Notes: generated by a model not told the origin, from the sequence alone. DNA of 14,000 nucleotides from Chrysomallon squamiferum (GCA_012295275.1 CM022672.1:25224430-25238429), one strand, 5' to 3'. Shown: positions 1 to 9,891, counted from the stretch's first letter. Translations and numbers: made by a program.

Positions 1-393
1 CAGACACCTGCTTTATCCACAGTAAAATGAAAAAGAGAAAAAAGAAGAAAGAGAAAGAGTTAGTAACGTTACTTAACAAGTTCGCTCTCGTTTACTCTTA
101 CCTAGACAGCTTGTTGCGATACGCTCGTATTTCTTCCTGATAGAAACCTGATGGTAATTTGTATAACAGATTTCTTACAGGATCAGAAACAAGAACGACT
201 CAAAGTTAACGCTGTTTATTTACTGACGTAACCACAAACTGTGGTTAGTTATGATAAAACACGTCATAATATATTTATGCAAATAAAACTTTCAAATAGC
301 CGAGTTCCGTGATGATCATTATAAAACCCAACTCTTAAATACTGAAGAGATGGAGACATTTTGCCTAAATACTACATTACAGACAATAACATT
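1..393. other. AT-rich unique sequence, no gene seen
   Basis: No open frame of note, RNA gene or long repeat is visible here. There is a short purine-rich stretch near 27-60. The rest is mixed AT-rich sequence with scattered short stop-rich frames. It could be intronic or intergenic, and nothing in it decides which. Confidence 0.6.
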
Positions 394-470
394 GAGTTAC
401 CATCGAGTTACCTTCGAGTTACTATTGAGATACCATTGAGGTACCATTGAGTTACCACTGAGATACGTTT
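394..470. repeat. 11-bp minisatellite, seven units
   Basis: Seven consecutive 11-bp units start at 394, 405, 416, 427, 438, 449 and 460, with consensus GAGTTACCATT. Units differ mainly at position 4 (T, A or G) and in the last three bases. The register is exact, with no indels across 77 bp, so this is a real tandem array. Because 11 is not a multiple of three, the array cannot encode a simple repeated peptide in one frame. An open minus-strand frame crossing it (408-611) looks accidental, since its N-terminal part is lysine and asparagine translated from the neighbouring poly-T tract. Confidence 0.9.
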
Positions 471-568
471 GAGCTGTTGTAGAAATGATCCAAGAAAACG
501 ATGACAAAGATGATGGATTCTGATTCGTTGAACAACAGTTTCATTATTACCTGCATAAGATAAACCTG

Positions 569-597
569 TTTTTTTTTTGTTGTTTTTTTTTTTTTTT
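569..597. repeat. poly-T tracts
   Basis: A run of ten T (569-578) and a run of fifteen T (583-597) are separated by GTTG. They could be the A-tail of an old minus-strand retroposon, but no recognisable SINE or LINE body lies next to them, so they are annotated only as low complexity. Confidence 0.85.
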
Positions 598-1063
598 AAA
601 ATTATTTGCACAAGATATATTTATGTTTTGAAATTACCTATATAAAAAATATTTAAGAAAAAATACCAGTCTTGATTAAAATACCATTTCTCCATTTTAA
701 ACTTTAAAAAGTTCATTTAAATCTCTAACCAAGTTGTCATAAAAAAATAATTATAAAAAATATCGTCAAGTTTCTGCAGCAACTCCACACACATCAGCAA
801 ATAACTGACTTCATCACGTGCATCTTCCACCAAACTTCACAGAACAAATGAAATTACTGAACAACCATCAAGAACCAAATATTAATATTTGATGAGTTCT
901 GGAAAACACAATCACAGTTTACATATTCATTTTTTATTTTCCCATTTACTTGTAATGATCAATGAACGCTACAAATCAGGACTATCAGCACTCAACGACA
1001 ATGAAAATCCTCGACAGACTACATTACGGCAGCAAAAAAAAACATTAATAATTTTATATCTGG

Positions 1064-1066
<3 letters not shown>
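598..1066. other. AT-rich unique sequence, no gene seen
   Basis: Mixed AT-rich DNA. Short open frames on both strands (for example 889-1128 plus, 969-1169 minus) run through the (AT)n tract and encode tyrosine-isoleucine runs from it, so they are not credible genes. No splice-bounded exon, tRNA or repeat family was recognised. Confidence 0.55.

Positions 1067-1098
<32 letters not shown>
1067..1098. repeat. (AT)n microsatellite
   Basis: Sixteen perfect AT dinucleotides (32 bp), followed by an imperfect TATATAG continuation. The tract is self-complementary and could form a cruciform. It has no visible relation to a gene. Confidence 0.95.
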
Positions 1099-1102
<4 letters not shown>

Positions 1103-1434
1103 GAGAGCAAAAAAGGCAGCAAAAGTGATTAGGTTTAGTTTGAATAATAAATAGAGAGCGGTGTTTCACAGACAGACCTCAGTGTTCACAGATGTAAAAT
1201 CAATATCTCTGTAAGCAGTCCGAGTCCTTTGTTCAGCCTGGCTCTGTTTGAACAAGGTAATTAGGCAACGCAACACAAAAGCATCGAGACTTGAAAACTG
1301 TTGCCAGCCTCGGGGTACGCTCTGCTGGAATCCATGTTTTCTTCCAGCCAGGAAGATCTAATGACGGAGTAATCGTGTTCTATGAATTTACGTTTCGTGG
1401 ATAAATAGGAAAACGTTTCGGGATTTTTTTTATC
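1099..1434. other. Unique sequence with slightly higher GC, no gene assigned
   Basis: The stretch 1200-1400 is less AT-rich than its surroundings. It contains a small inverted repeat, TTGTTCA at 1229-1235 and TGAACAA at 1249-1255, with a 13-base spacer. A minus-strand open frame (1261-1488) starts inside lysine-rich sequence encoded by poly-T and has no recognisable domain. I see no firm exon signals. Confidence 0.5.
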
Positions 1435-1453
1435 TTTTTTTTTTTTTTTTTTT
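1435..1453. repeat. poly-T tract
   Basis: A run of 19 T, preceded by another short T run (1424-1431). It is the first of three long poly-T tracts within 280 bp; the other two belong to the duplicated unit just downstream. Confidence 0.9.
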
Positions 1454-1511
1454 AAATTACTGAAAAAAAAACTTTCATCGCGTATCATCTCTGCTGGTGA
1501 CTTCCTTCCTG

Positions 1512-1800
1512 TTTTTTTTTTTTTTTTTTTTTTTTTTTTCTTTTCAAATTAATATATTTTTAACAGAAGAATTGATAAATGATGCACCCCTCCAGGCTGG
1601 AAATTTTCTCTCTAACTCTGTTAGAAATTATCCTCTGTTTCTCCTTTTTTTTTAAAACTACACAGAAACACCGGCGGCTTTTTTTTTTTTTTTTTTTTTT
1701 TTTTTTCCTTTACTCTCTTTTAACATTATTGATAAATGATAGTCCCTTCCAGGCTGGAATTTTCTCTTTAACGATGGTGAAAATTATTCTGTCATCACAG
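1512..1800. repeat. Direct duplication of a ~160-bp unit led by poly-T
   Basis: Two similar units lie head to tail. Each has a long poly-T run (28 T at 1512-1539; 28 T at 1679-1706), a short AT or pyrimidine linker, then a shared unique block starting ATTGATAAATGAT at 1571 and at 1728. The shared blocks continue with CTCCAGGCTGG or TTCCAGGCTGG, then GGAAATTTTCTCT or GGAATTTTCTCT, and then related GAAATTAT-type sequence. The period between unique blocks is 157 bp and divergence is moderate. This could be a local segmental duplication, or two neighbouring retroposed copies sharing a 3' tail read on the minus strand. The first explanation needs fewer assumptions. Confidence 0.8.
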
Positions 1801-2170
1801 ACCGATTATACCAGCGTGTAATTATTTGTGCAGCCATTACCGAAAGTAATCATTTGGAGAAGAGATTGCTGCAGACACGAAGTTGATACACGTGAATCTG
1901 TGGAAACAAAAACCAGATAAACAAATGAACTAACAATATATCTGTCCGTCTGTATATACGTCAAAGTCTGCGTCTTTCCGTCAGATTCCCAGTCTATTAA
2001 ATAACCAACAAGAAAGAACTGAACTGATTTAAAATGTGCAGAAAATGTATTTTGACTGGATAAAAGCTGGATAAAGATATTTTAGATACTGTAACAATAT
2101 CGAACAGTTTAGTGTACAATACTTCTTTATGTCAGCTGGTTATTTGATATAAATTTTCTGTAAACATATT
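1801..2170. other. AT-rich unique sequence, no gene seen
   Basis: No long open frame, repeat or RNA gene was recognised. Sequence composition matches the surrounding non-coding DNA. Confidence 0.55.
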
Positions 2171-2211
2171 ATAGAGATAATATATATATATAAACACTGT
2201 TAACAAAGAGA

Positions 2212-2310
2212 ACGATAATAATAATGATAGTGATTATGACAATGGTGATCATTATACTGATAACAACAACATCAATAATAATTAGTAGTATAAAAGTAGT
2301 ATAAATCATA
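2212..2310. repeat. Degenerate trinucleotide (AAT/GAT/AAC) stretch
   Basis: A run of imperfect trinucleotides such as ATA, ATG, ACA and ATC dominates here, for example AATAATAATGATAGTGAT and CATAATAATCATAATAAC. It looks like an old (AAT)n microsatellite that has gathered point changes. A minus-strand open frame through it (2169-2351) encodes mostly isoleucine, valine and threonine, as expected from the repeat, so it is not called a gene. Confidence 0.7.
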
Positions 2311-2560
2311 ATAATCATAATAACAGATAAATATAAGAAATGAAACAGCAACGAATAGGTTATGTATATTTTATGATAAATACTGTTACATCTACGTTTC
2401 CTTTATTTGTTTTAAACGTCTAGTAACAGACCGCAATATCGTCACAGACTGTGTAATAAGGTTTCAACTTACAATACATATTCAGTTACTAAAACAAATG
2501 TTGTCCATAAGCTTAATTAAATATTTATTATTTTGAAATTAATGTCACATACACACATGA
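2311..2560. other. AT-rich unique sequence, no gene seen
   Basis: Mixed AT-rich DNA that ends at the (ATAC)n locus. No signal was recognised. Confidence 0.5.
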
Positions 2561-2638
2561 ATACATACATACATACATACATACATACATACATACATAC
2601 ATACATACATACATACACACATATATATATATATATAT
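2561..2638. repeat. Compound (ATAC)n (CA)n (AT)n microsatellite
   Basis: A perfect tetranucleotide ATAC array runs from 2561 to 2616 (14 units), then a short CA stretch, then nine AT units (2621-2638). A CACACA-type run also lies just before it (2547-2557). Open frames on both strands here encode Tyr-Ile-His-Thr or Val-Cys-Met-Tyr periodic peptides and are repeat shadows. Confidence 0.95.
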
Positions 2639-3066
2639 GTATTTACACACATAAACGCGCATGCATGTACATGCATATAATATTATATCAATCTGTTTGC
2701 GGATACATGTATTTATTCGTATGTTTATAACAGCAAATACCTTAAACAGTTTTGTAGTAATAACATTTGGATTGGAATGCCAGTTATTTACGTACAAAGC
2801 AGAGAGGTTATTCAGCGTATTGGAAACATAAACTGAGATATTTGATACAGATGGAACACAAAACCAACACAAACACTGACATGTACATAAATACCAAAAC
2901 ACGAGACGAACATAATGCTGCCCGTTTTACCTCGATGAATCTTTTCACTGTAAACATTCCCAAAAGTACTTCAGTAGCAAATGTGCCGTGGTGTGGTAAT
3001 TTATGTTTTGCATGCGGACACATGCACGCACATAGACACATATATTTTCACAGTCAAATAGACACA

Positions 3067-3068
<2 letters not shown>
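2639..3068. other. Unique sequence between microsatellites, unassigned open frame
   Basis: A plus-strand frame open from 2767 to 3180 has about 95 residues of non-repetitive protein before it enters the (CT)n tract and becomes Ser-Leu repeats. No domain, signal peptide or family resemblance is apparent. Minus-strand frames are open over the same stretch. The sequence also has a perfect 16-bp palindrome at 2661-2676. I treat the frame as probably fortuitous. Confidence 0.35.

Positions 3069-3160
<92 letters not shown>
3069..3160. repeat. (CT)n microsatellite, 92 bp
   Basis: Forty-six uninterrupted CT units. This is a homopurine/homopyrimidine mirror repeat, a class known to be able to adopt intramolecular triplex (H-DNA). 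The Ser-Leu and Arg-Glu open frames spanning it are repeat artefacts. It is preceded by a short CACACACA run. Confidence 0.98.
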
Positions 3161-3163
<3 letters not shown>

Positions 3164-4421
3164 AACAGACAAACATTTAGAGAATTACAGTTTTTACGAT
3201 TCACCATACCACAGCATTAATAATACATCATCTTAATGAATTCGGTTACAAAAACTAACAAACTTTTAACAAACCAACTTATAAACAACAATATTCTTAT
3301 ACTCTTTATACAGAACCACATACTGTCATTCAGTGACAATATGTTGGCTAAAGACTTAAACGATTTAGTAATAAGAACTGCTTTACTCGCCATTAATATC
3401 CACATTCACGAGTGTACGACTAAAATATATTATCGTCTGGCTATATACAATGATACATTACAAAAGATTTTATTAGGATACACTTTGCATTCGTCAACTA
3501 TCATTTACTGTGAATATTAATCCAAAAAAACAACAACACCACTGACAAATAATAAGTAAGGTGGCTAAAAAGTAAAGCAAATGCCTGATCTGTTTAAAAC
3601 TATTCGTGTAAAACTGGGATGATACTACTATTCTGGTTATCAAAATGAATTCCACTGTCTGAGTGCTTTCCACAAGTAGTGAATAGACGTCATTATTCAT
3701 CATTATAGGCCAAATTGGTTAATAAAGCCATTATCGCGCTAATGAAGATGTCGTATTGATTTCATATTTCTCTTTTAAAATGTGACGGTGATATTAATAA
3801 CGCTAATTACTTAGCATAGAGAGTGACAGTGATGGATGATGAGAAAGAGCTGGGCTAAAGCAGACACGACAGTGAAGTAGTTGATACAGAGATATAAATA
3901 TTACATAGGTACATAATTATTGCTACTGCCCATTCTCTATTAATACTTGTAGGCACCGCTATCAAACAATAAGCCTTAAAGCTAATATTAATTGCAAATC
4001 ATTCAACTTCATCTTCCATCCACGGATCTGCGAAGTGGTCGCTAACGTCCTGTGTCTGCGCAATAATATATTGTTTCATTATAAAATAAATTTGGTGAAA
4101 GCCACCAAGATGGTAAATTCCCTTTTTCTAATATCCTACATATTCTATTTATATTTATTAATTCTTTAACACATTTGACGAATCGTGGGCTATTATTTCA
4201 CTCACTTCGGTGATGTTCCCCAGATAAAAATAAGCTCTCAACAGCAAATTAAACATTACTCAAATTATAAACAAAGAATACACACTGATACTAACATATT
4301 TGCCAAGACTTCGTTAAAAATAATTTTCAGTAGAATTCAGATTCCTTTTTCGCATTTACAAATCATATTATGGTGATAAAATATAATCGCCCCGGTCAAA
4401 CATAGTTTTTGTTTAAACAGG
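3161..4421. other. Long AT-rich unique stretch, no gene assigned
   Basis: Open frames at 3236-3520 (plus), 3217-3405 and 3494-3703 (minus), and 4185-4376 (plus) have no recognisable domain, overlap each other on opposite strands, and are about the length expected by chance in AT-rich DNA. A small perfect hairpin, TTGGTG at 4092-4097 and CACCAA at 4103-4108 with a five-base loop, is visible. No tRNA or interspersed repeat was recognised. Confidence 0.5.
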
Positions 4422-4520
4422 TGTAAATATAAACGCTGTAAATAACGAGAAACAGTATTTGTAAATATAAACGCTGTAAATAACCAGAAATGACAACAGT
4501 ATTTGTAAATATAAACGCTG
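4422..4520. repeat. Three-copy 38/44-bp tandem repeat
   Basis: The core TGTAAATATAAACGCTGT occurs exactly at 4422, 4460 and 4504. The first interval is 38 bp and the second 44 bp. The extra six bases lie in the spacer, where AGAAACAGTATT becomes AGAAATGACAACAGTATT. The third copy ends after the core. This is a short minisatellite with one indel between units. Confidence 0.9.
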
Positions 4521-4975
4521 TCCTTCACGCGTATGTCACCAAGTGTGATAAAATTGGTCTATCTACGTAATGACGTCATATTAAAGTCTATTACGCAAAT
4601 CGGAAGTCTCAGGCAGACAGAAACCTTTACCGTAAAGTTATATAATATTTGCTGAGTTTTTGTAAACACTGTGGCCTAGAGTCGACACATCCCACCAGCC
4701 TGTTAGATTGCAAAAATAAAAAGAGTAAATATTGGCTCAGAAACAACATGGAGCTATTTTCAAGATGGATGGCTTTTATGCTGATACGTTTATATTGTTT
4801 GTTTTAATCTAACAGTGAACAGCGTGGCTTGTCGAATATTATGTTTGTTTTAATATTATTTTAGTTTTAGATACGTTAGTTTTAATAATCTCATATTAAA
4901 ATATCACATTATTAAATTGATGTAAATGCCAAGATTTTTAAATAGAAATGAAGATTATATACTACTTAATCCTAA

Positions 4976-4976
<1 letters not shown>
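4521..4976. other. AT-rich unique sequence with CRE-like octamer and a 116-bp inverted-repeat structure
   Basis: A perfect TGACGTCA octamer lies at 4571-4578. Perfect 10-bp inverted repeats, CTGTTAGATT at 4700-4709 and AATCTAACAG at 4806-4815, bracket 96 bp. No target-site duplication flanks them, so a tiny inverted-repeat element is possible but unproven. No gene was recognised. Confidence 0.45.

Positions 4977-5022
<46 letters not shown>
4977..5022. repeat. (AAT)n microsatellite
   Basis: About 15 perfect TAA/AAT units, flanked by AT-rich DNA. It encodes nothing plausible. Confidence 0.96.
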
Positions 5023-5023
<1 letters not shown>

Positions 5024-5280
5024 TATCATGAAATCCTTATAGCAAAGACTGAATTCTAAATAACGTCAACACTAATTATTCACAAAAAGGGTCGTTTACT
5101 TTGAAAGCAACCAGATACGAATGTGATCCAGTTTTTTCCCACACTTAGTCCTATAGCAACCATACACTAACTAAATGCGTGGGTGGCTTGTTAAACAGTG
5201 GGTGTTAATTAGAGGGCAGTGTGAGGACGTCGATTGGGTCATGAGATCCAAGAACACTGGTTTATCAAATGGTGAGATAT
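5023..5280. other. Unique sequence, no gene seen
   Basis: A plus-strand frame beginning at 5175 reads about 35 ordinary residues and then runs into the pyrimidine-rich tract, becoming Ser-Leu-Phe repeats. No splice-bounded exon can be argued. Confidence 0.45.
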
Positions 5281-6130
<850 letters not shown>

Positions 6131-6960
6131 ATATCATTTTAGCATTAGTCATGCCATGTTTTCGCTACTTACATTATGTACTAGATGGGAACTATACATT
6201 TTATTTTGGTCATCGAGTATCGCATTGTATGGTATTGTGTTTATCACGAGTATTTATTTTGCTATTTTCGTGTTCCTGACGTCACTATCTTGTTGATATG
6301 GTTCACCTCATATTTGTATTAGTATGTGTCAAACTATGTTTATATTATTTTCTTGTTCATAGCAACAGCATCATGTTCACTGAAATATTTTCAAGTTTAT
6401 TTTGGTTACATCATTCGTTAGTATTGAAGATCGACATTAACTTGATATCAAAATCATGTTTATATTAATTATATCGTGTCCATTTAGATCACACAGTAGA
6501 TTTGTCAGTCATTTCATGTTCATATCGCTTACATCATCATGTACATTTTCAGTCTTTTCATGTTCATATCGCTTACATCATCATCTACATTTTCAGTCAT
6601 ATCAAGTTCATATCCGTAACAAAATATTCATTTTAACTATCACATTCATGTGGGTCACATGATGCTTATATCGGACCGTGTTCACGTCGATCACATTATG
6701 ATTATATTGCTTGTTCATGACGCTTACGCAAATCTTCGAACTGGCCACATAAAGTTCAATATAGGTTACTTTATGTTCACAACATAATTATAACTATCGG
6801 TTTATTTTATGTTCACATCGGTACGTCATTTTCGAATCGGTCACATCATATCCGAATCGACTACATCGGTTAATATCGTTTAAATCAATGTTCAGATCGT
6901 CATCATATCGGTCACTTCATATTCGATGTAAATTACGTCACGCTCACAAATGTTACACTA
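6131..6960. repeat. Decayed tandem repeat of about 20-22 bp, with a 44-bp higher-order unit
   Basis: Variants of TCATGTTCATATCGGTTACA recur across some 800 bp in one orientation. The clearest units are TTTCATGTTCATATCGCTTA at 6512 and 6556, and a diverged TATCAAGTTCATATCCGTAA near 6600, all spaced 44 bp. Further traces are TTTATGTTCACATCGGTAC, TTTTCGAATCGGTCACATCA and CATATCGGTCACTTCATATTCG near 6810-6930. The pattern looks like an old minisatellite broken up by substitutions and indels. An open frame at 6456-6662 runs through its best-preserved part and is a by-product. Boundaries are approximate. Confidence 0.65.
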
Positions 6961-7178
6961 CTTCCTTACCTACGTTACCTCGCTTTACCTCACACAGAAT
7001 GAGTGAATAGGATACGGCTGCCGATGTCAGTTTCACAGTGTTCTTTTCCTCTGTCATTAATCCCGTTTGAACCGGCAGCATCATGTTCGTCGTACTAATC
7101 ACGCCGTCTAAGCAGAGGTCGCATCAAGCTGATACTGGTAAGGTCGCGGCGGCGGAGGTTTTCTTTCATTAAGTAGCT
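6961..7178. other. Short GC-richer unique patch
   Basis: Between about 7055 and 7160 the sequence is clearly GC-richer than its neighbours, with GGTCGCGGCGGCGGAGG at 7142-7158. No long open frame or RNA gene was recognised. It could be a conserved non-coding element or simply a compositional fluctuation. Confidence 0.4.
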
Positions 7179-7238
7179 GGTAACAGTGATACAGGTAACA
7201 GTGATACAGGTAACAGTGATACAGGTGACAGTGATACG
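7179..7238. repeat. 15-bp minisatellite, four units
   Basis: Four contiguous 15-bp units start at 7179, 7194, 7209 and 7224, with consensus GGTAACAGTGATACA. The first three are identical; the fourth has GGTGACAGTGATACG. A related single copy, GGTAAATGTGATACAG, lies at 7359-7374. Confidence 0.93.
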
Positions 7239-7395
7239 TGTATCGCTGCACGTTAAGTCATGTGTTTGACAGTTAGGTGTAGTAGTTCAGTTTCTGCTTG
7301 TTGCTTGGTTTGTCATGATAGTGTCATTCATATACTGATTTCTCTCTAATACCAAGCTGGTAAATGTGATACAGTATATGATGTTTCCAAAGACT

Positions 7396-7499
<104 letters not shown>

Positions 7500-7543
7500 G
7501 TCTCTTTCTCTGTGACAGTCTATGTGGCTGTTTATGTATCTAT

Positions 7544-7824
7544 GTGTGTGTGTAAGTATGTATGTATGTATATCTATGTGTGTGTGTGTGTGTACGTTTG
7601 TGTGTGTGTGTGTGAGTGTATGTTTGTGTGTGTGTGTGTGAGTGTATGTTTGTGTGTGTGAGTGTATGTTTGTGTGTGTGTGTGTGTGTGTGTGTTTGTG
7701 TGTGTGGGTGTGTGTGTATGTTTGTATGTATGTATGTATATCTATGTGTGTATGTATGTATGTATGTATGTATATCTATGTGTGTGTGTGAGTGTATGTT
7801 TGTGTGTGTGTGTGTGTGAGTGTA

Positions 7825-7855
<31 letters not shown>

Positions 7856-7883
7856 CTCTGTGTGTGTGTCTCTGTGTGTGTGG
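7544..7883. repeat. Compound (TG)n/(TATG)n array with internal higher-order units
   Basis: About 340 bp of TG runs broken by TATG arrays and by a recurring GAGTGTATGTTTGTG segment at 7614, 7640, 7660, 7790 and 7818. The segment (TATG)n TATATCTATGTGTG occurs near 7556, 7727 and 7752, indicating internal duplications. Alternating purine-pyrimidine TG runs are of the type that can form Z-DNA. The long Cys-Val and His-Thr open frames here are repeat artefacts. Confidence 0.95.
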
Positions 7884-8002
7884 AATTTTGACCACCTATC
7901 ACGTCACACAATTACAAAGCGGTAACATAATACTTTCTTTCACCAACGACATCTTCAGACTAGTATTTCCTTTAAAGTCATTGAAATGATTTTCTTTACC
8001 AT
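7884..8002. repeat. Diverged direct repeat, copy A
   Basis: Shares an ordered set of similar words with 8277-8433: GGTAACATAATACTT versus GGTAACAAAATACTT, CTTTCACCA versus GCTTCACCA, GACTAGTA versus GACTGGTA, and TTCCTTTAAAGTCATTGAAAT versus TTCCTTTGATGACTTTGAAAT, ending in TTTCTTTACC versus TTTCTTTCTACC. Copy B has about 30 extra bases in the middle. This is a by-eye alignment. Confidence 0.6.
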
Positions 8003-8108
8003 TCACAAATCTGTTTATTTATATATATCTTTTCTTTCATACCAGGTTTGTAATCCAAATCCATACATTTATATCCACTTTTCTGTAACGTGAAATATCC
8101 AATTTTTC

Positions 8109-8230
<122 letters not shown>

Positions 8231-8276
8231 CACACACAAACACTCACACACAAACAGATACACACACCCGCATACC

Positions 8277-8433
8277 ATTCTGATCATTTATTCATCTTGA
8301 ATCGCCAAACATTATCCTGGCTGGTAACAAAATACTTAGCTTCACCAGTGATACCCTCGGACTGGTAACGTCATATCTTTCTCAGTTTCTCTTTTTCCTT
8401 TGATGACTTTGAAATTATATTTCTTTCTACCTT
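8277..8433. repeat. Diverged direct repeat, copy B
   Basis: Second copy of the segment at 7884-8002, in the same orientation, lying on the far side of the (TA)n(GA)n tract. It contains GCTGGTAACAAAATACTTAG and, 30 bases later, GACTGGTAACGTCAT. The two copies may be members of a dispersed family in this genome rather than a local duplication. Confidence 0.6.
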
Positions 8434-8740
8434 GGGCATTTTTTTTTCTAACAAAAATGTTTTAACACAGATATCGATTCTGTGAGAATAATGGGAGACA
8501 CATCTGGCTAACGTTGAATTCATTAGCGACTCATATGGTTTCAAAGCGATGTTCTATTTTCCAACATATGTCCAGAGTGTGGCATAGCTGAGCTTCTCTG
8601 TGGAGTAAAATAGGATGTGGTAATTAAAACGCGCTTCATGTTTTTAAATACTTTGGCATATGTTGTACTTAGGAATGTGCAAGAGAATTATTTTCTTGCC
8701 AGATGAATAAATATTTTATTTCTTTCGTGTTCTTTGTAAC
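8434..8740. other. Unique sequence, no gene seen
   Basis: Mixed sequence, slightly GC-richer near 8560-8620. No open frame longer than chance, RNA gene or repeat family was recognised. Confidence 0.5.
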
Positions 8741-9022
8741 TCTTTGTTTGTAATGTTTTCTTTCTTCTTCTATCTTCATTTTAGTTCTCTTTCTTTCGTT
8801 CTTTCTTCATTCTGTCTTTCTGTCGTTTCTACCTTCACTTTGCTTATTCTTTCTTCCTGTCTTTATTTGTATTTCAGTTTATTTTTAAATTTCTTTTTCT
8901 TTCTTTCGTTCTTTCATTCTTTTCTTTTTTTTTTTTTACCGTTTCCCTTCTTTCTTTCTTCTAGATCTTTTATCATTTTTCTTTCTCTCTTTCTTTTTTC
9001 ATTTTTCATTCTTTCTTCTTAA
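8741..9022. repeat. Pyrimidine-rich (TTTC)n-like stretch
   Basis: Dominated by TTTC, TTCTT and TTTTC words in imperfect register. It is an old tetranucleotide microsatellite. The plus-strand open frame here is almost entirely Phe, Ser and Leu, as expected from the composition. Confidence 0.85.
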
Positions 9023-9334
9023 TATTTTTAAAATTACCTAGCAAAGAATACAAAATAAAACATTCTGTTGAAAACAATAGCCTGCTTATAATCCAAACTT
9101 ATCTGTCTGCCCATCATTCCAAGCAAATGACTCTAACTCCTATATTCTTTGGTTCTGTCAACTATCTTGACGGATCTTTGTGCTAAACCATTTCTATATA
9201 TACATGTATATATAGACCGTGATATCATTTTAAATTAACCAAAGACTTTCTATATAAAAATGTTTCTTTGTTTCTCTACAATCAAATCAAAAGATTTTCA
9301 TAAAGATGAACATTTTAAAACTAAATATGATATA
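9023..9334. other. AT-rich unique sequence flanking the transposon
   Basis: No gene was recognised. It contains a perfect 24-bp palindrome at 9193-9216, alternating TA around a central ACATGT, which may form a hairpin or cruciform. The last two bases, TA at 9333-9334, are the left target-site duplication of the element that follows. Confidence 0.55.
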
Positions 9335-9548
9335 CAGTGATACCTCGACTTACGAGTGCCCCAACTTACGAGCAGCCGCCCGGTTGGTTTTTGCTTTGAG
9401 TTCCGAGCCAAAATCCGAGTTACGAGCAAGCTTCAGATACGCCGCCGCTTGTTGGCGCAACGAACAACATATCATCTGGCCAGCATCCTGCGTGTCAATC
9501 GTTTACTTCACGTGCTCGCGTTTTGTGTCAAATTTCTTTTTTCTGGCC

Positions 9549-9875
9549 ATGGATCCTAAGAAAGTGAGTGCAAAGGACAGTGCTGAGAAGAAGAAGCGGA
9601 TGATGTCCATCAAATTAAAGACTGAATTCATAGAAAAACATGAGCGAGGTGTGTATGTAGTTGACTTGTCTAGGCAGTACGAGCATAGTATTTCTACGAT
9701 ATGTACCATACTGAAGCAGAAGGAGTCAATAGAGGCTGCAACTCCAGCCAAAGGCGTTAAAATAATTTGTCTGATCTCCAAGATAAATATACTTAACAAA
9801 ACCAATTTATTTCTTTGCATTGTCTTTTATTTTGTTTTTATACAATATTTTTCATTTATAAATACATTGTTTTAA
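9549..9875 (+). pseudogene. Transposase fragment: CENP-B/pogo-type N-terminal DNA-binding domain
   Basis: From the ATG at 9549 the frame reads MDPKKVSAKDSAEKKK and then a helix-turn-helix of the CENP-B N-terminal (pogo/Tigger) type: basic start, KLKTEFIEKHERGVYVVDLS, then a second helix ending ISTICTILKQKESI. In this family the domain binds the transposon ends. Recognisable homology stops near residue 73 (position about 9767, after GVKII), and the frame then runs through AT-rich sequence to a stop at 9873-9875. The second DNA-binding half (CENP-B/Tc5-type) and the DDE catalytic domain of a typical 400-500-residue transposase are absent. The frame is open upstream to 9306, but that part is the terminal repeat and untranslated leader, so I chose the internal ATG. 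If translated, it could at most bind DNA. Confidence 0.8.
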
Positions 9876-9891
9876 TTTAAAATCATGTTAC

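Noticed and set aside
394-470. 11-bp repeat as a telomere-like or CRISPR-like array
   Set aside because: The unit is not a telomeric motif, there are no unique spacers, and the surroundings are eukaryotic.
1067-1098. (AT)n tracts as functional palindromes
   Set aside because: Self-complementarity is automatic in AT dinucleotide arrays and carries no extra information.
2661-2676. 16-bp palindrome ATGCATGTACATGCAT as a binding site
   Set aside because: It sits in the eroded edge of a CATA/CATG-type microsatellite, where such palindromes arise easily.
2767-3180. 137-residue plus-strand open frame as a gene
   Set aside because: The last third is Ser-Leu from the CT tract, the first part has no recognisable domain, and minus-strand frames are open over the same bases.
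7540-7925. Cys-Val-rich and His-Thr-rich open frames over the TG array
   Set aside because: They follow directly from (TG)n and (TATG)n. The apparent cysteine richness is not evidence for a secreted toxin or metallothionein-like protein, and no signal peptide or cysteine framework is present.
9306-9875. Taking the whole 189-residue frame as a gene
   Set aside because: The first 81 residues are translated from flanking DNA, the terminal repeat and leader. Transposase homology starts at the ATG at 9549 and ends near 9767.
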